Source: Phycisphaerae bacterium
Lineage (GTDB): Bacteria; Planctomycetota; Phycisphaerae; UBA1845
NCBI GenBank assembly: GCA_013360585.1
Contig: JABWBH010000015.1
Span: 1 to 64,000, forward strand
Length of the DNA: 64,000 bases
Reading direction: 5' to 3'
Part shown: one piece after another, positions 1 to 9,643 of the stretch
Numbering within the stretch: the stretch's first letter is position 1
Layout: each line of letters begins with the position of its first letter
Program-made: the position numbers and the translations under genes
The notes under the pieces: model-generated
Seen by the model: only the letters and a program-made list of their open reading frames with translations
Databases searched by the model: none
What the model was told of the DNA's origin: nothing

Positions 1-25
1 GGGAGGGGAGGGGGAGCTGGGCGGG

Positions 26-208
26 GTGCGGGCGGCGGGGATGGCCCGGGTCGGGGGTGGCGGAGGGGCGCGGGGCGAGGTCGTCGTGCACCTGATCGAC
101 GCGATGAGGGCGGCGGTGGTGGCGGGGGAACTGGAGGCGGCGCGGGTCTGCTACGAAGCGCTGGGGCGACTGCTCGGGAGCTGGTTTCATCGAGCTCAGG
201 ACGGGTAG
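26..208 (+). CDS. C-terminal part of a hypothetical protein, possibly truncated by the window edge
   Basis: Open frame reaching the left edge; plausible residues (VVHLIDAMRAAVVAGELEAARVCYEALGRLLGSW) but short. Confidence 0.35.
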   Translation: MRAAGMARVGGGGGARGEVVVHLIDAMRAAVVAGELEAARVCYEALGRLLGSWFHRAQDG

Positions 209-269
209 TTCTCCTGGAAATGTTGCGCGGCGGTGCCGACCGAGTCGTTCAAAACGCGCAGTCGTCACG

Positions 270-1466
270 GTGAATGACGCTGCTCTTGCGAGCTGGGAAC
301 CTCGGGCGCACGCCGGAGCAGTCCGTTTGCTTTCCATGCGATCTTGCCGTAGGCTGGTCCGCATGGCTGCGACTGCGACCTTGGCCACGTTGGCGTCGGA
401 GATGCCCGCCGCCTGGACGACGCGCGCGCTGGAAGCCTGGCTCGAAAAGCTACCTGCACGCGAGCGAGCTGAGCTGATCTGGGCTCGCCCGGGGCTGACC
501 GCCGCGCTTGACAGTCTGCTCAATGGACCACTGAACGCAGATGCCATTGATGCTGGAGTACGTCGTTATGCCCGGGTCAGCCTTGGGTGCCAGACGATCC
601 TGTTGCGTGCACTACGAGGTGACCTCCCGCTCCCGGCGCTGCGCCAAGCCCTGCTCGCAACGCTACCCCAATTGAAGTCCTTCTTTGCCGGCGAACCGAC
701 CGCTGCGGGGCAGGCAGAGCAGGCGCTGCGTGCTGGCGTCGCGATGATGCACGCAAATGAGAGCGTCATCGAGCAATTGAAGGGTAGTCCGGAGGTGGCA
801 TCGATCGAAGCGCAGCTCCCCGAGACCAGCCTCGATGAGCTCGTGGAGGACCTCATGGCGTCCCCGGCGGCCGACGGGGCGCGAGGATTGGCACTTCTAG
901 CGGCTCTCCTGGAAGCCGTGGAACGGTCGATCTCCATTGAGCGAGGTCGAGAGCTTGCGCGTCTGTCGCTGATCCATATGGTGCGGGGGGTGACGGCGCT
1001 GCGCTGCCAGGGGCTTGACGTCTCGATCGTCTCCGATGAGCCACCGGACGTTCAGAGAGACCGGTACATCGACGCAATGGCGCGATGCTCGCTCGAGGGG
1101 TCGTCGCCGTTTGCCCATGAACTGAACGGTCTCCTGTACCCGTTCCCAATACCGCTTCCAGTGGCATCGAGCCCGCCGCCTCCGCTGATTCAGCGCCTCG
1201 TCGGGCGTGTGGCAGGAGCGATGTTCCTGCCAACGCCCAGCGTCTGCTTGGAAGGGCAAAGCTGGTGGATTTCTGCCACGCCTGAGCTGGTCGATCGAGC
1301 GCTCTCGCTGCGAGAGGTGCCGGTGCAGGCGCTCGTCCTCTGTGGTCCGAAGGAGCGGCTCCTGCGAGTGGATCCTGTATCTGAGCAGAGCATGCCCGAC
1401 TCCGCGACGCGCACTCGCGACATGGTTCACGATTGGGACGAGCTTCTTCGCCGGCTGGCGCAATGA
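270..1466 (+). CDS. Hypothetical protein (398 aa or shorter; internal ATG at 363 possible), upstream partner of a Doc/Fic toxin
   Basis: Long ORF; stop codon overlaps the downstream Doc ATG as ATGA at 1463-1466. Confidence 0.65.
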   Translation: MNDAALASWEPRAHAGAVRLLSMRSCRRLVRMAATATLATLASEMPAAWTTRALEAWLEKLPARERAELIWARPGLTAALDSLLNGPLNADAIDAGVRRYARVSLGCQTILLRALRGDLPLPALRQALLATLPQLKSFFAGEPTAAGQAEQALRAGVAMMHANESVIEQLKGSPEVASIEAQLPETSLDELVEDLMASPAADGARGLALLAALLEAVERSISIERGRELARLSLIHMVRGVTALRCQGLDVSIVSDEPPDVQRDRYIDAMARCSLEGSSPFAHELNGLLYPFPIPLPVASSPPPPLIQRLVGRVAGAMFLPTPSVCLEGQSWWISATPELVDRALSLREVPVQALVLCGPKERLLRVDPVSEQSMPDSATRTRDMVHDWDELLRRLAQ

Positions 1467-1882
1467 ATGATGCTTCCTGGGACTGGCCTCCTCGCATCAG
1501 TGCCACGCGTGTGCAGGAGCTCCACTCGGCTGCTTTGGCGCACGCCGGCGGCAGGCCTGGTGTGCTGAATGCCGGTCTCCTGGAGAGTGCCGTCGGGGGC
1601 GCTCTGACGGCCGCACTATACGCTAACGAATCCGGTGAGCCAGACCCACTTTATATAGCGGCACATCTGCTCTGCTATCTGGCCCGCAATCATGCGTTCA
1701 ATGATGGGAACAAGCGTGTTGCCTGGCTCGCGTGCGAGGACCAGCTTCGCATGTGCCGGTTGCGCGTAATAGCGTCGACGGACGATGCCGAGCGGCTTGT
1801 TCTTGATGTCGTGAGGGGAGACGTAAAGTCGGAGGACGTCATAGTTTGGCTGGCGGAGCGGCTTGCTCCATATGATCCATGA
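1463..1882 (+). CDS. Death-on-curing (Doc/Fic) family toxin
   Basis: Doc/Fic active-site motif HAFNDGNKRVAW; N-terminal GVLNAGLLESAVGG and YIAAHLLCYLARNHAF typical of Doc proteins. Confidence 0.85.
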   Translation: MNDASWDWPPRISATRVQELHSAALAHAGGRPGVLNAGLLESAVGGALTAALYANESGEPDPLYIAAHLLCYLARNHAFNDGNKRVAWLACEDQLRMCRLRVIASTDDAERLVLDVVRGDVKSEDVIVWLAERLAPYDP

Positions 1883-2105
1883 AGTCCTGGTCGAGGACGA
1901 GCCCTACGAGACGCTGGAGTCGATCGCCCGCCGGTGCGGGCGAAGCGTGGCCGAGATCGTCGGGGACCTCGTGGCGCAGCACTTCGGTGCATCTCGCGCG
2001 GGCGCGGGCAAGGGCCTCGGCGCCATCGAGGGCATCGTGGACGATCCCGCGGCGGCCGAGCTCGATCATGATGCCGTCATCTACGGCGCGGCGAAGCCCC
2101 GCTGA
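1872..2105 (+). CDS. Small antitoxin-like protein preceding a PIN toxin
   Basis: 77-aa ORF; stop overlaps the PIN start (TGATG at 2103-2107); ETLESIARRCGRSVAEIVGDLVAQHF resembles a small DNA-binding antitoxin N-terminus. Confidence 0.6.
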   Translation: MIHEVLVEDEPYETLESIARRCGRSVAEIVGDLVAQHFGASRAGAGKGLGAIEGIVDDPAAAELDHDAVIYGAAKPR

Positions 2106-2514
2106 TGGAGCGCGTCTTCGTCGACACGAGCGGCTGGTTCGCGTTCGCGAACCGTGGTGACCCGAAGCATCATCGCGTCGCGGCCGTGCTCCGGCGCTTC
2201 GAGGGGCGCCTGGTCACCTCTTCGTTTATTTTGACGAAACGGTGACCCTGTGCAGGTATCGCTATGGCCACAAGGTGGCTGCCGCCATGGGTGACACGCT
2301 CCTCTCGGCGGACGTGGTCGATCTGGTCCGCGTCACCGAAATGGACGAGCGGGCTGCCTGGTCGCTCTTTCTCGCGCGAGCCGACAAGAGCTACAGCTTC
2401 ACGGATTGTACGTCGTTCGTGATCATGCGCCGATTGAATCTCGAGACGGTCGTGTCACTCGATGACGACTTTCGGCAGGAAGGGTACGAAACCCTCCCCG
2501 GCGATACGAAGTGA
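2105..2514 (+). pseudogene. PIN-domain toxin (VapC-like), interrupted by a one-base frameshift near 2227-2233
   Basis: MERVFVDTSGWFAFANRGDPKHHRVAAVLRRFEGRLVTSSFI stops in frame at 2243-2245. In the -1 frame it continues as FDETVTLCRYRYGHKVAAAMGD...ADKSYSFTDCTSFVIMRRLNLETVVSLDDDFRQEGYETLP, a PIN C-terminal half. Confidence 0.75.
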
Positions 2515-2688
2515 TTCTCGATTGCCTGCGTCCGGGTCCGAACAACGGTTTCGCCCGTGCTCTGATCCGATCTTTCAATCCGCGAATAGTCGCAGCGAGG
2601 CGGGGCACGCCTGGCAGCGATGAGTGCGCGGGAAGGCGCTTCCCGCCGGCGCGGTGATTCAGGCGGCCCGCGCCGCCGCCGCGCCCGG

Positions 2689-2717
2689 TTGACGCCCGCG
2701 CGGGATCGACTTATGCT
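2689..2717 (+). promoter_or_regulatory. Candidate sigma-70-type promoter upstream of superoxide dismutase
   Basis: TTGACG (2689-2694), 17-nt spacer, TATGCT (2712-2717), about 65 nt upstream of the sod ATG. Confidence 0.5.
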
Positions 2718-2783
2718 CCCGGCGTCGGGTCGGAGTAGCGCCCCCTCCGCGCAGCATGCAAGTTTCGGCCAGGAGATGACACG

Positions 2784-3389
2784 ATGCCGCACGAATTACC
2801 TTCGCTTGCTTATGACTTTAACGCCCTCGAACCGCACATCGACGAGCAGACGATGCGCATTCACCACGGGAAACATCACGCGACCTACGTCGCCAAGCTG
2901 AACGAAGCCCTCGACAAACACCCCGAATTGCACAAGAAACCGCTGGAGGATCTGCTTCGCGGGCTGGCGTCCGTGCCCGACGACATCCGCGGCGCGGTGA
3001 ATAATCACGGCGGCGGACACAGCAATCACTCGATCTTCTGGAAGAACATGAAGCCCGGCGGCGGCGGACAACCCGCCGGAGCCCTGGCGGACGCCATCAA
3101 GAGCACGTTCGGCGGCTTCGACGACTTCAAGGCGAAGTTCACCGCCGCCGCGGCGAACCGCTTCGGCAGCGGCTGGGCGTGGTTGTGCCGGGACGCCGGA
3201 GGGAAGCTGGTTATTCAGGACTTCCCGAATCAGGACAGCCCGCTGACGAAGGGCCTGACGCCGCTGCTGGGCGTGGACGTCTGGGAGCACGCGTACTACC
3301 TCAAGTATCAGAACCGGCGTCCGGATTATCTGGCCGCGTGGTGGAACCTCATCAACTGGGCGGATGTCGCCGAGCGCTTCGGGCGGTAA
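2784..3389 (+). CDS. sod: Superoxide dismutase, Fe/Mn family
   Basis: [20 protein letters not shown]...[10 protein letters not shown]...[11 protein letters not shown]...[19 protein letters not shown]. Confidence 0.97.
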   Translation: MPHELPSLAYDFNALEPHIDEQTMRIHHGKHHATYVAKLNEALDKHPELHKKPLEDLLRGLASVPDDIRGAVNNHGGGHSNHSIFWKNMKPGGGGQPAGALADAIKSTFGGFDDFKAKFTAAAANRFGSGWAWLCRDAGGKLVIQDFPNQDSPLTKGLTPLLGVDVWEHAYYLKYQNRRPDYLAAWWNLINWADVAERFGR

Positions 3390-3425
3390 TCGGCGGGCGG
3401 GACGGCGATCACGCTGACGAAGCAC

Positions 3426-3959
3426 ATGCCGGACTCGAGCAAGAGCGTGGGGATGTTCCCGGGCACGTTCGACCCGGTCACCTACGGGCATCTCGACATT
3501 ATCGAGCGCGCCGCGCGCATGTATGCGCGGCTCATCGTCGCGGTCGGGCACAACCCGGAGAAGGCCTCGGTCTTCACCGCTCCCGAGCGCGTCGAGATGC
3601 TGCGGGCGCAGGTATCACATCTGACGAACGTGGAGGTCCGCCCTTATGAGGGTCTGACGGCGAGGTTCGCCCGTGACGTGGGGGCCGGCGTCATCGTTCG
3701 CGGCATCCGCGACAACGTCGATCTGCACGCCGAGCTGGAACTCGCCAACACGAATATGCTCATCAGTGACATCGAAACCGTGTTTCTGATGGCCAGCTCC
3801 CAGCACGCGATGACGTCCAGCACGCTTATCAAGCAGATCGTCGAGATCGGCGGATACGACACGAACCGTCTCGCACGACTTGTCCCGCTTGAGATCGCGC
3901 GCCGCCTCGAAGATCGCATCCGACGCCTGAAGGGCGAGCCCCCCCCGCGGAGCGCCTGA
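3426..3959 (+). CDS. coaD: Phosphopantetheine adenylyltransferase
   Basis: MFPGTFDPVTYGHLDIIERAARMY...VRGIRDNVDLHAELELANTN...SSTLIKQIVEIGG. Confidence 0.96.
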   Translation: MPDSSKSVGMFPGTFDPVTYGHLDIIERAARMYARLIVAVGHNPEKASVFTAPERVEMLRAQVSHLTNVEVRPYEGLTARFARDVGAGVIVRGIRDNVDLHAELELANTNMLISDIETVFLMASSQHAMTSSTLIKQIVEIGGYDTNRLARLVPLEIARRLEDRIRRLKGEPPPRSA

Positions 3960-4128
3960 CCTGCGATTTCGCTGCGATCGTTTCGCGGGCAGGCCGTCCC
4001 GGGGTTGCGTTCAGGCCGTCGCGCCTGGACTTCCCGGTTTTTCCGCTCTGAAGAACCTCCCCCCGCGTTCCCCCGGCCTGCCGACGGGTATAACGTATGA
4101 CGGGCGAGGAGCCCCCGGAGAAAGCAGG

Positions 4129-4950
4129 ATGAGAACGTTGAGCAAAACGGGAGCAGCCGGGCGCGCAGCGACGTCGATTGCGTCAGGCTGCTTAGTGATT
4201 TTTGTGGCGGCTTGCGGAGCACCCGTCGATCCTGACGCAGGCCGAGGTTCCGATGCTCCGCCGGACCTCAGCGACTTATGCGGCACGCGGACGTCGCGCA
4301 ACGCCCCGCCGCCGGGAATCCTCCGCAGCGTCAGTCGCTCGACGATCGAGCTTTCGCCGGAGGATACCGGCTTGGCGAACGTGATCTCAATCATCCGTGG
4401 CGCTGGTTCGTGCGACGAGTCGCCCGCGGAGACAGTCGTTGAGTATGAGATCGGCGCGGACGGCCTGGTGCTCAGCGTGGACGGCGAATCTCCGGGAACC
4501 GAGCGCCGCTTTGTCATCTCTGACGGCTGTCTTCAGATTCAAACCACCCCCGACGCGGATGCGGATGACGGCGGCGACGGCTCGGACGGAAGCGGGTCCG
4601 ACAACGGAGGGTCGGGGGGAGACGGCGGGAACGAGGATCCGGGGCCGTGCGGTGAAAGCGGATTTCCGCTCTTTCAGAAGCTGACCGACAACGATCCGGA
4701 AACCGATCCGTATGTCTGCATCGAAGTCGCCGAGGGCGAGTCCTGTCAGGATTGCTCCGAAGGCGACGACGGGTGGACGTTCACGACGCGCACGACCGTG
4801 ACCTTCCGCGCGACGCGCAGTCTGGCGTTTGTGCAAGCGCTGGATCTCTGCACGTTTGAACTGAGTGAGTCCAACATCCGCATCGGCGAAACCGTCACCG
4901 CCACGCTGATTTCAACCACGCGGTTTGAGCACGACGACCCGGAATCCTGA
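4129..4950 (+). CDS. Putative lipoprotein of unknown function with D/G-rich linker
   Basis: N-terminal hydrophobic segment with lipobox-like FVAAC; DADADDGGDGSDGSGSDNGGSGGDGG low-complexity segment. Confidence 0.75.
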   Translation: MRTLSKTGAAGRAATSIASGCLVIFVAACGAPVDPDAGRGSDAPPDLSDLCGTRTSRNAPPPGILRSVSRSTIELSPEDTGLANVISIIRGAGSCDESPAETVVEYEIGADGLVLSVDGESPGTERRFVISDGCLQIQTTPDADADDGGDGSDGSGSDNGGSGGDGGNEDPGPCGESGFPLFQKLTDNDPETDPYVCIEVAEGESCQDCSEGDDGWTFTTRTTVTFRATRSLAFVQALDLCTFELSESNIRIGETVTATLISTTRFEHDDPES

Positions 4951-5116
4951 TCCCACCGAGGCCGCCGGGCTTACCGATCCGGTGTGATGCACGTTTCCTG
5001 CAATTGAATCGGAGCGGCGTGGTTCTGTCGGGGGCGCGCGGACCGCAGGTGCGCGCTCCGCGTTCATGCGACAGGCTTGCAATTCAGCACGGCAGCCCCG
5101 GTCTGCGCATGAGAAA

Positions 5117-5147
5117 GGGACCGCAGCGCCGGTCGCGCCGCGGTCCC
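5117..5147. terminator. GC-rich hairpin between convergent genes
   Basis: gggaccgc (5117-5124) / gcggtccc (5140-5147), between the + CDS ending 4950 and the - CDS ending 5189. Confidence 0.5.
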
Positions 5148-5188
5148 CCTGCTTGTTAACTGCCTTGTGAAACGTGCGTGTTACACGA

Positions 5189-6325
5189 TCACGGGCAGGA
5201 GTAGTTGCGGTAGATCGTCGCCCCGAACGCGGTCGAGGTTGCGCTGACCGTGTGCGGGCCGGAGGCGACGCCGTTGAACTTGACGTTGCAGCGCCCGCTC
5301 GGACGGACCTGCTTGTTGTTGTTCGGACCGCCGTCCAGCTTGAACGTCACGCGCTCGCCCGGAGGGCCGAAGTTCTTGGCCCGGGCGATGTACGTGCCGC
5401 CCTTGCAATTCGCCCTCAGCTTCGGCCACGGTCCGCCGACGCGCCAGAACGAGGTCGCCGCGCCCAGCGGATCCGGGCACAGACCGAAGTTGTACGACTT
5501 GCACTCGCCGGAGTCGACCACGTTGTCGTTGTCGAGGTCGGAGAAGTGACGACGAGCGCTGTTGCCTTCATTCAGCGGCTGGCTGTCACCCCACAGCATC
5601 GGCTGGGCCGCCGTGGCGAGCGTGCCGAACTCGTCCTTCGCATACACGATCCGGTAAGAACCGGAACCGTCAGCCGGACCAGTCAAGGTGATCCCCGCCA
5701 GGCACAGGCTCAGGTCCGTGAAGACGTAGCCGACATCGAAGCTCGACGGAACCACGCCGAAGTCGATCGCCACGCCGTCCAGAACACCGCTGCTGGTGCA
5801 GTTGCCCGCGTTTTCCCAGTTTTCCAGCGTGTTCAGGAAGATGACGCAGCGCTCGGACGTGCCTGAACCGCCGGCCTTCCACCACCACGCATGCTCAACG
5901 CGACCGATCTCGATCCCGTTGCAGCCGCCCTGCATGATGAAATCTTCGATGAAGACGCGATCCTGGTTGTCGGCATTGATGAAATACCGGGCGCCGCCCT
6001 GCCCGCAATTCTGGCCGTAGAAACCGTCGCTCGGCAGCCCTGTCCGGGTATCCGACTCGAAGGCGTCGTAGCACAGATAGGCCCCGCAGTCTTCAGAGAC
6101 ACCGGGCTCGCCCAGTTCGACCCAGCCGCCGATCACGTTGCCGAACTCATCGATCTTCGCGATGCGCAACGGGGCGATCTGCATCCCGTATTCAACCGAA
6201 GTGAACCCCTCGACGGCGACATCGCCGCCAACCCCTTCACTTTCGACCTGCGGTTTCTGAGCGTAGACCGAGACGGCCAAGCCCCCCGCGGCCAGTAACG
6301 CCAGCGCCCAAGAAGCGTTCTTCAT
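5189..6325 (-). CDS. Hypothetical secreted protein
   Basis: Signal peptide MKNASWALALLAAGGLAVSVYAQ; ATG at 6325; long ORF. Confidence 0.8.
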   Translation of the reverse strand: MKNASWALALLAAGGLAVSVYAQKPQVESEGVGGDVAVEGFTSVEYGMQIAPLRIAKIDEFGNVIGGWVELGEPGVSEDCGAYLCYDAFESDTRTGLPSDGFYGQNCGQGGARYFINADNQDRVFIEDFIMQGGCNGIEIGRVEHAWWWKAGGSGTSERCVIFLNTLENWENAGNCTSSGVLDGVAIDFGVVPSSFDVGYVFTDLSLCLAGITLTGPADGSGSYRIVYAKDEFGTLATAAQPMLWGDSQPLNEGNSARRHFSDLDNDNVVDSGECKSYNFGLCPDPLGAATSFWRVGGPWPKLRANCKGGTYIARAKNFGPPGERVTFKLDGGPNNNKQVRPSGRCNVKFNGVASGPHTVSATSTAFGATIYRNYSCP

Positions 6326-6864
6326 AACGAGCTGCTCCCTTCCTGCAATTGAACGAAAAACATTCGTGCGGCGCCGAACCCGGCGGCGCCGTTCCGCCTC
6401 CCTCTGACCTCTGCAATCCGCCCGCACGCACAGGCGTTTATGACAACCGCCGACGGATGCGCGATTGCAGTCCCTCGGAACGTTTCACACAAGCCCGATC
6501 CAAGGTAGTTCACAAACCTGGCCCACGAAGCTCTGAGTCGCCGACGCAAAAACACACTTACCTCGGCACACCCCAATGCATTCCGTCCGGCAGCGCCTCA
6601 AGAGACATGCCGCCGCGGAACATCGGGTATGACCCCTTCCCGCCGCATTAGCGCAGGTTCGTCCTACTTACGCTACCAGTCTAACAGCGCATGTTCAACG
6701 AAATATCTTATGAAAAACCTTTCATGTTGGGCTGGTGCCGGGGCAGGCGGAATTACGCTCAGTTCAGGCCGCGTTGATTGTCGCCTTTCGGACCGACACA
6801 TCTCCTCTGGCCCGATAAACTTCGGGTTGTCGTACTCGCGTTCGTCGGGATAAGGTAGGCATCG

Positions 6865-9624
6865 ATGAGCACCGAACCGGCCAACCCGCTCCTTCTCGAT
6901 GCCGATCGACCTGGCTTGCGGTCAGCCGATTCCGCCGTGCGTCTGCTGGCCACGGCGGATGCCGACCCGAACAAGCTTACCCCGGCGATGCGGCAGTACG
7001 TCGATCAGAAGAAAGCCGTCGGCGACGCCGTCCTGCTCTTCCGGATGGGCGACTTCTACGAGACGTTCTTTGAGGACGCCGCCCTTTGTGCCCGCGTCCT
7101 CGGCATCGCCCTGACCACGCGAGACCGCAGCGAGAACCCCGTTCCGATGGCCGGAATCCCCCACCACGCCCTCGAATCCTACCTCCTGAAGCTGGTGCAA
7201 GCCGGTTACCGCGTGGCGATCAGCGAGCAACTCGAGGACGCCCGATCTTCAAAAGGGCTGATCCGCCGCGACATCACCCGGATTGTGACGCCGGGAACAC
7301 TGACCGACGACACGCTTCTGTCGCGGACCCGATCCAACGCGATCGCCGCCCTTTGCGTGCAGGGCGAGGAGGTCGGCGTGGCGGTCGCCGAGCTGTCGGG
7401 CGGAATCTTCGAAGTGTTGACGGCGAACCGGCAGGTGACGGTGGATGAGTTGGTGCGCATCGCCCCTGCGGAGATTCTCACCGACGAGAGCGGACCGGCT
7501 GCGGAAATCGCCCGGCAGGTTTCACAGCATCTTCCCCTCTCCTGCACACGCCGCCCGCCGCATGAATTCACGAGGCACAACGCGGAGCGAACCCTGCATG
7601 AACACTTCGGGGTTACCACGATGTCCGGGTTCGGCTTTGACGATATCGGATCGGCGTTGTGTGCCGCTGGGGCGCTCGTCCGCTATCTCCGTGAAACTCA
7701 GCGCTCCGCCGTGACCCACCTGACGACGCTGACCCGGCGCAATTCCGCTGATTACGTCCAACTGGACCGGAATACGTGGCGCGCGCTGGAGATCGACAGA
7801 ACGCTTCGCACCGGGTCGCATGAGGGCAGCCTGCTGGAATCCGTGGATCGCACGGTCACCGCGATGGGCGCTCGGCGGCTGGGGCGCTGGCTGGCGTTCC
7901 CGCTGCGCGATCTTGCCGCGATCACTGCCCGTCACGACGGGGTCGGCTACCTGCGCGATGAGGACGCCGTCCGTCGGCGCATTCGCGACGCGCTTCGAGG
8001 CTGCGCGGACATCGAGCGGATCGCCGCCCGCATCTCGCTGGTACGGGCGACCCCGCGGGATCTGGTCGCCCTCGGACGGACGCTGACGACGGCGCCGGCG
8101 ATCGTCGAAGCCGTCGGGACGCACCCACCGCACATCCTCGGCGACGCCGCGGGTCGCCTCCGCGGGTTCGCGGGACTGACGGAACTCCTCGTGAAGTCGA
8201 TCCGCGACGACGCTCCGATCGGCCTGCGCGAAGGCGGCATCATCGCCGAGGGCTTTCATCCCGAACTGGATCGCCTTCGAGCGATGGCGAGCGAGGGACA
8301 GTCCTGGCTGGCGGAGTACCAACGCCGTCTGATCGAGGAGACCGGGATCGACCGACTCAAAGTCGGGTTCAACCAGGTCTTCGGGTACTACATCGAGATT
8401 TCTCATGCCCAGAAAGGCCGCATTCCCGCGAACTTCGTGCGCCGTCAGACGGTGAAAAACGCCGAACGTTACATCACCGAAGAACTCAAGCGGTTTGAGG
8501 ACGACATCCTCACCGCGCGCGACCGGGCCAACGAGCTGGAGTTTCAGCTTTTCGAGGAGGTTCGGCGCGACGTGGCGGCGGAGACGGGGCGCTTGCTCCA
8601 GTTCGCAGAGGCGCTCGCCGAACTCGACATCCTGTGCGGGCTGGCCGAGTTGGCCGTCGAGCGGCGCTACGTCCGTCCCCGGGTCATCGAGGGTCATCGG
8701 CTCGATATCCGGGACGGTCGGCATCCCGTCCTCGATCAGACGCTCGACGATCGCTTCGTACCCAACGATGTGGTCCTCGGCGAGCCGGACGCCCGCCTCA
8801 TCGTTCTCACCGGGCCTAACATGGCGGGCAAGAGCACGTACATCCGCCAGGCCGCTCTGCTCGTGCTGCTCGCGCAGTCCGGCTCGTTTGTCCCGGCGTC
8901 CGCGATGACGTTCTCACCGGTCGACCGCGTTTTCGCCCGCGTCGGGGCGTCCGACGAGATTCTCCGCGGACATTCGACGTTCATGATCGAGATGATTGAA
9001 GCTGCCAACATCCTGCGCAACGCCACGCCGCGGTCGCTGGTCATCCTGGACGAGATCGGACGGGGAACAAGCACCTTCGACGGATTGTCGCTTGCGTGGG
9101 CGATCACCGAGCACCTCGCGAAGCAGACGCGGTGCCTCACCCTGGTGGCCACGCATTATCACGAAATGACCGAGCTGGCGGAGCTGGTTCCCGGGATCCG
9201 CAACTTCCGCGTCGCGGTTCAGGAGGTGGGGTTGACGACGCGTTCGTCGAGCAGCCCTCCAGCCGCGGGCGACGAGAGCGACGAACGTGGAAGCGACGCG
9301 GGAAGCATCGTCTTCCTGCACCGCATCGTCGAGGGCGGTGCGGACAAAAGCTACGGCGTCCACGTCGCACGGCTGGCGGGCGTGCCGATGCCGGTCATCC
9401 GGCGGAGCATCGAGATTCTCGACGAGCTTCAGCGGGGATTCGAGCGCAAGTCCACGCACCCGCGGCGAGCTGGGGATCGTTCCCTCCCCTCGGCGCAGTT
9501 ATCCCTCTTCCCCGACCCTGCGGACGAAGTCCTGCGTGTTTTGAAGGAACTTCGGCCTGACGAACTGACGCCGCTGGATGCGCTTAAGCTGCTTTCCGAA
9601 CTGAAGGCCAGGTTCGGCGCCTGA
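6865..9624 (+). CDS. mutS: DNA mismatch repair protein MutS
   Basis: LLFRMGDFYETFFEDA; TGPNMAGKSTYIRQAALLVLLAQSGSFVPA; DEIGRGTSTFDGLSLAWAITEHL; ATHYHEMTELA. Confidence 0.98.
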   Translation: MSTEPANPLLLDADRPGLRSADSAVRLLATADADPNKLTPAMRQYVDQKKAVGDAVLLFRMGDFYETFFEDAALCARVLGIALTTRDRSENPVPMAGIPHHALESYLLKLVQAGYRVAISEQLEDARSSKGLIRRDITRIVTPGTLTDDTLLSRTRSNAIAALCVQGEEVGVAVAELSGGIFEVLTANRQVTVDELVRIAPAEILTDESGPAAEIARQVSQHLPLSCTRRPPHEFTRHNAERTLHEHFGVTTMSGFGFDDIGSALCAAGALVRYLRETQRSAVTHLTTLTRRNSADYVQLDRNTWRALEIDRTLRTGSHEGSLLESVDRTVTAMGARRLGRWLAFPLRDLAAITARHDGVGYLRDEDAVRRRIRDALRGCADIERIAARISLVRATPRDLVALGRTLTTAPAIVEAVGTHPPHILGDAAGRLRGFAGLTELLVKSIRDDAPIGLREGGIIAEGFHPELDRLRAMASEGQSWLAEYQRRLIEETGIDRLKVGFNQVFGYYIEISHAQKGRIPANFVRRQTVKNAERYITEELKRFEDDILTARDRANELEFQLFEEVRRDVAAETGRLLQFAEALAELDILCGLAELAVERRYVRPRVIEGHRLDIRDGRHPVLDQTLDDRFVPNDVVLGEPDARLIVLTGPNMAGKSTYIRQAALLVLLAQSGSFVPASAMTFSPVDRVFARVGASDEILRGHSTFMIEMIEAANILRNATPRSLVILDEIGRGTSTFDGLSLAWAITEHLAKQTRCLTLVATHYHEMTELAELVPGIRNFRVAVQEVGLTTRSSSSPPAAGDESDERGSDAGSIVFLHRIVEGGADKSYGVHVARLAGVPMPVIRRSIEILDELQRGFERKSTHPRRAGDRSLPSAQLSLFPDPADEVLRVLKELRPDELTPLDALKLLSELKARFGA

Positions 9625-9643
9625 TGTCGGGTTCGGTCATTCC

